Assembly (NCBI GenBank): GCA_027306695.1
Contig: DAHUZH010000009.1
Coordinates: 1-50,848, forward strand
Direction: 5' to 3'
Length of the DNA stretch: 50,848 nucleotides
Source: Acidobacteriaceae bacterium
Lineage (GTDB): Bacteria > Acidobacteriota > Terriglobia > Terriglobales > Acidobacteriaceae
Within the stretch, counting starts at the first letter, position 1. Each line of letters opens with the position of its first letter. Below the pieces are notes generated by a model. That model was not told where the DNA came from and searched no databases. It was given only the letters and a program-made list of their open reading frames with translations. Both the position numbers and the translations under genes were made by a program. This document shows, piece after piece, positions 45,624-50,848 of the stretch.

Positions 45624-46381
45624 GGCGCGGGGCCTTTCACCCAGAGATCTTCCAGCAGATTTTTGTCGTGCAGTGTGTCCATTGGCTGCCAGAAGCCATG
45701 GTGTTGATAGGCGGAGACCTGTCCTTCGCGGGTCAGCGTCTCCAGCGGGTCGCGCTCCCAGATAGTGGAATCATCTTTAATGTAAGGGGCGATTTTTGAG
45801 GAGAGCACGAAGAAGCCGCCGCTGACCCATCGGCCATCGCCCCTTGGTTTTTCTGAAAACGAAGTGACCTGCGCATCGCTGGCGATTTCGAGCGCGCCGA
45901 ATTTGCCGACGGCCTGTGTCGCCGTAAGCGTGACGAGTGTTTTCCTGCTGCGATGGAACGCCAGCAACTTGGAGATGTCGATGTCGGCAACGCCATCGCC
46001 ATAGGTCAGGCAGAACTCTTCGTCGTCGCCCAGGTAGGGCAGCGCGCGCTTGACGCGGCCGCCGGTCATGGTGTCGGCGCCGGTGTCGATCAGCGTGACC
46101 CGCCAGGGCTCGCAGTGGGTGGCGTGGGTCTCGATTTTGTTCTGTTGCAAGTCTACGGTGACGTCTGCGGAGTGGAGGAAATAGTTGGCGAAGAATTCCT
46201 TAATCATGTAGCCCTTGTAGCCAAGGCAGATGATGAAGTCGTTGATGCCATAGTGCGAATAAATCTTCATGATGTGCCACAGGATGGGCCGGCCGCCGAT
46301 TTCCACCATCGGCTTGGGCCGTAGCGAGGTCTCCTCCGCCAACCTGCTCCCAAGCCCACCTGCCAGGATGATTGCCTTCAT
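45608..46381 (-). CDS. rfbF: glucose-1-phosphate cytidylyltransferase
   Basis: Makes CDP-D-glucose from CTP and glucose-1-phosphate, the entry to the CDP-deoxyhexose pathways. The 257-residue nucleotidyltransferase starts MKAIILAGGLGSRLAEETSL and continues RPKPMVEIGGRPILWHIMKIYSHYG, both diagnostic of RfbF; TYGDGVADIDI has the metal-binding Asp, and the YQHHGFWQPMDTLHDK end is standard. It is the first gene of the minus-strand pair with rfbG and is divergent from the membrane-protein gene across 159 bp, where an A+T-rich stretch (TATATACTACGATAG near 46474) may hold promoters. Confidence 0.95.
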   Translation of the reverse strand: MKAIILAGGLGSRLAEETSLRPKPMVEIGGRPILWHIMKIYSHYGINDFIICLGYKGYMIKEFFANYFLHSADVTVDLQQNKIETHATHCEPWRVTLIDTGADTMTGGRVKRALPYLGDDEEFCLTYGDGVADIDISKLLAFHRSRKTLVTLTATQAVGKFGALEIASDAQVTSFSEKPRGDGRWVSGGFFVLSSKIAPYIKDDSTIWERDPLETLTREGQVSAYQHHGFWQPMDTLHDKNLLEDLWVKGPAPWKIW

Positions 46382-46540
46382 GGATGTCTCCGGCTCTGAA
46401 TCGATTCAGAGCAATGTAGCCGACAGCAGGTGCGCTGCTTTTTTGTGAGCGAATCTTTCCTGACGCTTCTCGTGTATATACTACGATAGATTTTAAGCAA
46501 AACCTTCCTTGAATTAGCGGACCGAGGTTCCTCCTGTAGA

Positions 46541-48688
46541 ATGTCGTCGATCCATAACTACACGTTGCAGGACATAGCCGGCACTATAGCGGCCATCCCG
46601 GTATTTGCAATTTTTCTATGTGCTCCCGGATATTGCTTCGGCCTGGCATCCAATGTGATGGGATTTCGCGGAAGATCAGCTACAGAAAAAATTCTGCTTA
46701 GCCTTCCATTTTCCATTGTTATCTCCATCATGGTGGTTAATCTGGTAGGTCGCTATGTGCCCGCAAGGTTCCTACTATGGTGTTTTTTACTTTCTGCTGC
46801 ATGGCTGTTTCTTCATGTCGCCATTCAATGGTTCCGGCAGAGGCAAGCCAGTCCCCGCAAGCTTCCCGTCACGACGAAGATGGCCATCGGGATTGCCATT
46901 CTTTGGATGCTCGTAGTGGTAATTTCCCTGGTCGATATTCAATGGTGCGGCAGGCTCTACGTCAGCACAACCGTATGGGACCATGCAGTACGAGTCGCTT
47001 TCGTGCGTTCCGCGCTGCGATCCGGGCCACCACCGACCAATCCATTTTGCTATCTGGGATTCGCGCCTACTTCACGGTACTACTATTATTGGTATGTTTT
47101 ATGTAGTTATCCGGCACGCCTCGCACATATTGATGCCAGATATGTACTGTATGGAAGCTCCGCTTGGGCTGGCATTTGTCTCATGGCACTCATTCCTATC
47201 TATCTCAAAGACTTTTTCGGAACTACAAATAATCTTAGAAGAAGGTCTATTTTAGGAATTTTATTGTTGTATGTTACAGGCCTGGATATTGTTCCCACCG
47301 CTTATGAATTCCTGCGTACCAAGAGCATCGCTGGAGATATGGAATGGTGGGACCCGGTTCAGATTACATCTTGGACGGATGCGCTTATCTGGGCCCCACA
47401 TCATGTAGCTGCTCTCGTCGCTTGCCTTATTGGTTTTCTTGTTTTGTGGTCGCTCCGAAGAAAAGAAGACGGACAAAATCCATCGTTCAAAATGCGCATG
47501 CTGGCATGTTTTTTTGCTGCGCTTGCATTTGCTGTTGCCGCTGGTTTGTCTGTATATGTCACATTTACATTCGCAATTTTTCTTTGCTGTTGGAGCTTGA
47601 GGTTTCTCTATAAGCGAGTGTTCTCGGATTTCCTCCTTTATCTAAGTACAGGCTGCCTCACAATTGCTATCTCTTTACCTTATTTGCACGACCTACTATC
47701 TTCGGGAGCTATTGCGGGGGCAACTGTCGACGGTGGGGCATCTTCTGGGGCCGGAAGCGCAAGGTTCATTCAGTTCGGGCTTCGAGAGCTTCCCAGTTTT
47801 TTGAGCACGCCATATTTTTTGAAGGTAAGGGGGTTCTCACATCCGTTTTTGCTATTTCCTTTTGGACTGCTTGCGGTATATATTTTGGAGTTCGGATTTT
47901 TTGCCATCGTTGGGTGGTTTCGACTTAAGCGGGACTTACGCGATCGATCAAACCGGAATGAAGCTGAAATAGCGTCATGGTATTTATTGGCTGCCAGTAT
48001 GTTTGTCATAACGTTTGTAAGATCCTCAGTCATAAGCAATAACGACCTTGGATTTCGCAGCGCGATGATCGCGCAATTTGTCTTGTTGCTGTGGGGCGCG
48101 GAATATATAGATCGCTGGCTCTTTTCCAGACCATTCAAGGTGGCCAATTTATTGAATGCGAAGAATACGGTTGCGTTTTCTACCTTGGTATTAGGATGCA
48201 TGGGAACGATTTACAGCCTGGGGATATTGCGCACCTACACTATGCTGGATGATCGTGGCTGGATTGCGCAGCCAGCCGATTGGCTGCCACCGCCACCCAA
48301 TGTAGGAAGAGATTTATTCCATGTAAGACAGGCATATCAAAAGCTTGACCGGGTGGTTTCTGCGAACTCTATCGTGCAGTACAATCCCATGACCGCCGAC
48401 TACATATCGTTACTGATGTACACAAAATTTCAATCTGTCGATGGATTTCCAGATTGCGGAACAGAGTTTGGTGGAAGCACCAGCGCGTGCCTGCCGGTTC
48501 AGGCGGTTCTTGCAAATTTATTCAATCGGCCTGGCGCATACGATATCCATCCTCTATGCGCCAAGTTATCTATTGATGCCTTGGTAGTTCGTGCAAGCGA
48601 TCCAGCATGGCAAGATCGAACAAGCTGGGTATGGTCGCATGAACCTATTATCGAAAATCAATACATTCGTATATTTCAATGCCGATAG
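46541..48688 (+). CDS. large polytopic membrane protein of unknown function in the polysaccharide locus
   Basis: A 715-residue protein with roughly a dozen or more hydrophobic helices, starting after MSSIHNYTLQDIAG and ending in a soluble C-terminal domain (VVSANSIVQYNPMTADYI, FPDCGTEFGGSTSACLPVQ). A periplasmic-type loop after the early helices contains YYYYWYVLCSYP. I recognise no named family; the shape resembles GT-C glycosyltransferases and YfhO-like proteins, which use lipid-linked sugars. Its DNA is much richer in A+T than its neighbours (16 G/C in the 60 bases at 47221-47280) with different codon use, so it looks acquired. It stands alone on the plus strand between rfbF and rfbH. Confidence 0.75.
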   Translation: MSSIHNYTLQDIAGTIAAIPVFAIFLCAPGYCFGLASNVMGFRGRSATEKILLSLPFSIVISIMVVNLVGRYVPARFLLWCFLLSAAWLFLHVAIQWFRQRQASPRKLPVTTKMAIGIAILWMLVVVISLVDIQWCGRLYVSTTVWDHAVRVAFVRSALRSGPPPTNPFCYLGFAPTSRYYYYWYVLCSYPARLAHIDARYVLYGSSAWAGICLMALIPIYLKDFFGTTNNLRRRSILGILLLYVTGLDIVPTAYEFLRTKSIAGDMEWWDPVQITSWTDALIWAPHHVAALVACLIGFLVLWSLRRKEDGQNPSFKMRMLACFFAALAFAVAAGLSVYVTFTFAIFLCCWSLRFLYKRVFSDFLLYLSTGCLTIAISLPYLHDLLSSGAIAGATVDGGASSGAGSARFIQFGLRELPSFLSTPYFLKVRGFSHPFLLFPFGLLAVYILEFGFFAIVGWFRLKRDLRDRSNRNEAEIASWYLLAASMFVITFVRSSVISNNDLGFRSAMIAQFVLLLWGAEYIDRWLFSRPFKVANLLNAKNTVAFSTLVLGCMGTIYSLGILRTYTMLDDRGWIAQPADWLPPPPNVGRDLFHVRQAYQKLDRVVSANSIVQYNPMTADYISLLMYTKFQSVDGFPDCGTEFGGSTSACLPVQAVLANLFNRPGAYDIHPLCAKLSIDALVVRASDPAWQDRTSWVWSHEPIIENQYIRIFQCR

Positions 48689-48731
48689 CTTGCAAGAGAA
48701 AGTTTGATGCATAAGAGATTGATATAGGTAG

Positions 48732-50066
48732 CTATCTTCTTTTGTTAGACACTAAAGCCTTCAAAGTCTCGATCATATAATTCAGCATTTCTTCTGTAAG
48801 TCCGGGATAGAGGCCGATCCAGAAAACATTGCGCATAACGAAGTCAGTATTTTTCAGATCGCCAATCACTCGGAACTCTACATCCTCATAGGCAGGCTGA
48901 CGGACCAGGTTGCCTGCGAAGAGCAGTCGTGTGCCGATGCGTTTGGATTCCAGTTCGCGAATGATTTCCGCACGGTTGAACGGGGCATTTTCGCGGACTG
49001 CGATGGGAAATCCGAACCAGCTTGGCTCCGCATCGGGTGTGCTTTCGGGGAGGGCCAGAACATCTTGGAGCGACTTCAAGCCTTGATAGAGATGAAGGAA
49101 ATTTCTTCGCCGCGACGCGATGAAATCCGGCAACTTCTCCAGTTGCGACAGTCCTATCGCGGCCTGCATGTCGGTCATTTTCAGGTTGTAGCCAATATGC
49201 GAATAGGTATATTTGTGGTCGTAGCCGCAGGGCAACTCGCCGAGTTGCCAGTCGAAGCGCTTGCCGCAGGTGTTGTCTTTGCCCGGCTCGCACCAGCAAT
49301 CGCGGCCCCAGTCGCGAAAGGATTCGACGAGCGTTTTGAGCAGCGGAGAATTAGTGAGCACCGCACCCCCCTCGCCCATGGTGATGTGGTGCGCGGGATA
49401 GAAGCTAACGGTCGCGAGGTCGCCGAACGTGCCGACTTTTTTGCCCTTATAGGTGGCCCCCAGCGCGTCGCAACTGTCTTCGATCAGCCACAGGCCATGC
49501 TGCTTGGCGAACGCTGCGACACGATCCAGTTCGTAAGGATTGCCGAGGGTGTGGGCGATCATGATGGCGCGCGTCCGGCTGCTGAGAGCGGCTTCTAGCT
49601 GCGTGACGTCGGCCTGATACGTGGGAACGGTGATGTCGATGAAGACCGGCACGCAGCGATTTTGAATGATGGGATTGACTGTGGTGGGAAAGCCAGCGGC
49701 GACGGTGATGACCTCATCGCCCGGATGCAGGCGGCGGTCGCCGAGCTTGGGTGAAGTGAGGGAAGAAAATGCGAGCAGGTTTGCCGAGGAGCCGGAGTTG
49801 ACGAGTGATGCGCCGCGCACGTTGAAGTAGCGGGCGAACTGCCGCTCAAACTGCGCGGCGAAGCGGCCGGTGGTGAGCCAGCAGTCGAGAGATGCATCAA
49901 TCAGGTTGCGCAGGTCGGCGGCGTCGAGGACCTTGCCGGCAACAGGCACTGCCGATTGGCCGGGCACGAAGGGTTGAGGGCGAAATTGTTCATCAAAATA
50001 GCGCTCGGTGAGCCGCAGAATCTGTTCGCGGAGTTCGAGGCCGCTGTCGCCCATGTGTTCCATCAT
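48732..50066 (-). CDS. rfbH: CDP-6-deoxy-4-keto-glucose 3-dehydrase (E1 / RfbH)
   Basis: A PMP- and iron-sulfur-dependent member of the DegT/DnrJ/EryC1 family that removes the 3-hydroxyl of CDP-6-deoxy-4-keto-glucose. In the 444-residue protein the usual PLP lysine is replaced by His226 ([14 protein letters not shown]), as in E1 and unlike the aminotransferases. The four cysteines C199, C257, C259 and C267 reproduce the C-X57-C-X1-C-X7-C [2Fe-2S] pattern of E1 exactly. Other landmarks are [10 protein letters not shown] and [11 protein letters not shown]. The reductase partner (E3/RfbI) is not seen here. ATG 50066 is given; Met at 50054 is possible. Confidence 0.95.
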   Translation of the reverse strand: MMEHMGDSGLELREQILRLTERYFDEQFRPQPFVPGQSAVPVAGKVLDAADLRNLIDASLDCWLTTGRFAAQFERQFARYFNVRGASLVNSGSSANLLAFSSLTSPKLGDRRLHPGDEVITVAAGFPTTVNPIIQNRCVPVFIDITVPTYQADVTQLEAALSSRTRAIMIAHTLGNPYELDRVAAFAKQHGLWLIEDSCDALGATYKGKKVGTFGDLATVSFYPAHHITMGEGGAVLTNSPLLKTLVESFRDWGRDCWCEPGKDNTCGKRFDWQLGELPCGYDHKYTYSHIGYNLKMTDMQAAIGLSQLEKLPDFIASRRRNFLHLYQGLKSLQDVLALPESTPDAEPSWFGFPIAVRENAPFNRAEIIRELESKRIGTRLLFAGNLVRQPAYEDVEFRVIGDLKNTDFVMRNVFWIGLYPGLTEEMLNYMIETLKALVSNKRR

Positions 50067-50088
50067 ATAGCGGCCACAACTCCCGCCT

Positions 50089-50445
50089 CTACTCGCGGGC
50101 CGACGGTGGCGGCGTATCGCGCTGGTAACGAACAGCCTGAACGGAACTGCGGACCACGAGCCCTTCCGTCACCATGCGTTGCAGGGAGGGTGTGAGTTTT
50201 GCAATCTGTTCTGGCGTATCGACGATAGTTACCAGGATGGGCGCATCCTTCGAGAAGGACCACAGGCTGGAGCGATGGATGGTAGAGCTGGCCCCGAAGC
50301 CTGCAATGCCTCGGCATACGGTTGCCCCGGCAATTCCCAGCGCAACGCATTCTTCAATGAGGGCCACATACAGGGGCTTTCGCTGCCATTGGTCCTGTTC
50401 GCCAAAATAGATTTGCAGCATTTGCGCGTTGGATTCTGTTTTCAT
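50089..50445 (-). CDS. DUF190 family protein (second of two)
   Basis: A 118-residue protein of DUF190, a family with a ferredoxin-like fold related to PII signalling proteins. [50 protein letters not shown] carries the family features in order, followed by [22 protein letters not shown] and a variable proline-rich tail. Its ATG overlaps the stop of the upstream DUF190 gene by 4 bp. rfbH begins 22 bp downstream on the same strand. DUF190 genes often accompany crcB fluoride channels; none is visible here, but the upstream side is cut by the window. Confidence 0.85.
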   Translation of the reverse strand: MKTESNAQMLQIYFGEQDQWQRKPLYVALIEECVALGIAGATVCRGIAGFGASSTIHRSSLWSFSKDAPILVTIVDTPEQIAKLTPSLQRMVTEGLVVRSSVQAVRYQRDTPPPSARE

Positions 50446-50822
50446 GCTTTATCCTCGCTCATGACCAGTGTGCGGTGAGCATAGCTGACAATGTCCGCGT
50501 CGTAGAATACAATCAGACCCTGCTCGACCATCTGGTCCAACAGAGGCATCAGCTTTTGAATTTTTTCGCGCGTATCGACGATGGACAGCATGATGGGAAG
50601 GTCGGACGAGAGATGGAAGGCGCGTTCCTTATGGATTTCTTTCTTCACTCCATAGCCAAGGATGCCGCGCGTGACGGTGACGCCCGCAATGTCGTTTGAG
50701 CGCAGTGCATCCACCAACGCCTCATGGAGCGGCAGGCCATTCCAGCGGTCGCTTTCGCCGATGTAGATGGTCATGACGGACGCGTGGCCCTGCAAGCGCG
50801 AGGGTTGATGCGAGGCGTGCAA
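50442..50822 (-). CDS. DUF190 family protein (first of two, start near window edge)
   Basis: A 126-residue paralogue of the neighbouring gene with the clearer family N-terminus, LQGHASVMTIYIGESDRWNGLPLHEALVDALR, then DIAGVTVTRGILGYGVKKEIH and DLPIMLSIVDTREKI. The TTG at 50822 is the first possible start; the frame stays open to the window end, so a start beyond it, or fusion to an upstream domain, cannot be excluded. It is coupled to the next gene by an ATGA overlap. Confidence 0.8.
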   Translation of the reverse strand: MHASHQPSRLQGHASVMTIYIGESDRWNGLPLHEALVDALRSNDIAGVTVTRGILGYGVKKEIHKERAFHLSSDLPIMLSIVDTREKIQKLMPLLDQMVEQGLIVFYDADIVSYAHRTLVMSEDKA

Positions 50823-50848
50823 AAGTTTTTCGGTTCGCTGGATGATCG

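Noticed and set aside
48732-50066. Sugar aminotransferase of the DegT family
   Set aside because: The PLP lysine is replaced by His226 and the four-cysteine [2Fe-2S] pattern is present, which mark the 3-dehydrase RfbH.

Overview
The window reads as a chromosomal segment of an Acidobacteriota bacterium, most likely Terriglobia. The pointers are high G+C coding sequence, a large Oar-like TonB-dependent receptor with an N-terminal carboxypeptidase-regulatory domain, tandem DUF507 genes, a secreted M61 peptidase, and recurring intergenic palindromes that begin GTCATTCCGAGCG. Taxonomy is inferred from gene content only.

Positions 1-10.5 kb are mostly housekeeping: holB (cut by the window edge), a cytochrome P450 and tmk on the minus strand, with a ParE/RHH toxin-antitoxin pair just upstream of tmk; then a DinB-like protein, an M61 peptidase, recJ with a small partner gene, a thioredoxin-fold [2Fe-2S] ferredoxin, two overlapping DUF507 genes, a decayed IS5-type transposase and a tRNA-Ala(CGC).

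Positions 10.5-33.5 kb form a pyrimidine and deoxynucleoside catabolic island. The plus-strand run ureidopropionase, preT, preA, dihydropyrimidinase, NCS1 permease, mmsA has four consecutive overlapping gene junctions from preT to mmsA and ends at an unusual MerR-XRE-cupin regulator. A convergent class III aminotransferase supplies the step between beta-amino acids and semialdehydes. Next come deoC and an 800-residue ALDH16-type double aldehyde dehydrogenase, then (minus strand) a concentrative nucleoside transporter, thymidine phosphorylase and the TonB-dependent receptor. Together they can account for thymidine or deoxyuridine uptake, phosphorolysis, conversion of thymine/uracil to propionyl-CoA/acetyl-CoA, and of deoxyribose phosphate to glyceraldehyde-3-phosphate plus acetate. 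Phosphopentomutase is not in the window.

Positions 33.8-50.1 kb are a surface-polysaccharide locus: a short NeuB-like synthase fused in operon to a KdsC-like phosphatase (a nonulosonate 9-phosphate route is suggested), a thiamine-diphosphate enzyme, an FkbM methyltransferase, two GT2 glycosyltransferases, a GtrA flippase, and rfbF, rfbG and rfbH for CDP-3,6-dideoxyhexose synthesis. The ThDP enzyme with RfbFGH suggests a branched, yersiniose-like sugar. A markedly A+T-rich 715-residue membrane protein gene and a PQQ-type quinoprotein gene sit inside the locus. Two tandem DUF190 genes close the window.

The least ordinary items are the P450 gene between tmk and holB, the three-domain regulator, a perfect 27-bp palindrome at the seam between the two ALDH domains, paired palindromic elements each lying between convergent genes, and the combined nonulosonate/dideoxyhexose locus. 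I saw no CRISPR array, prophage or recognisable defence island.
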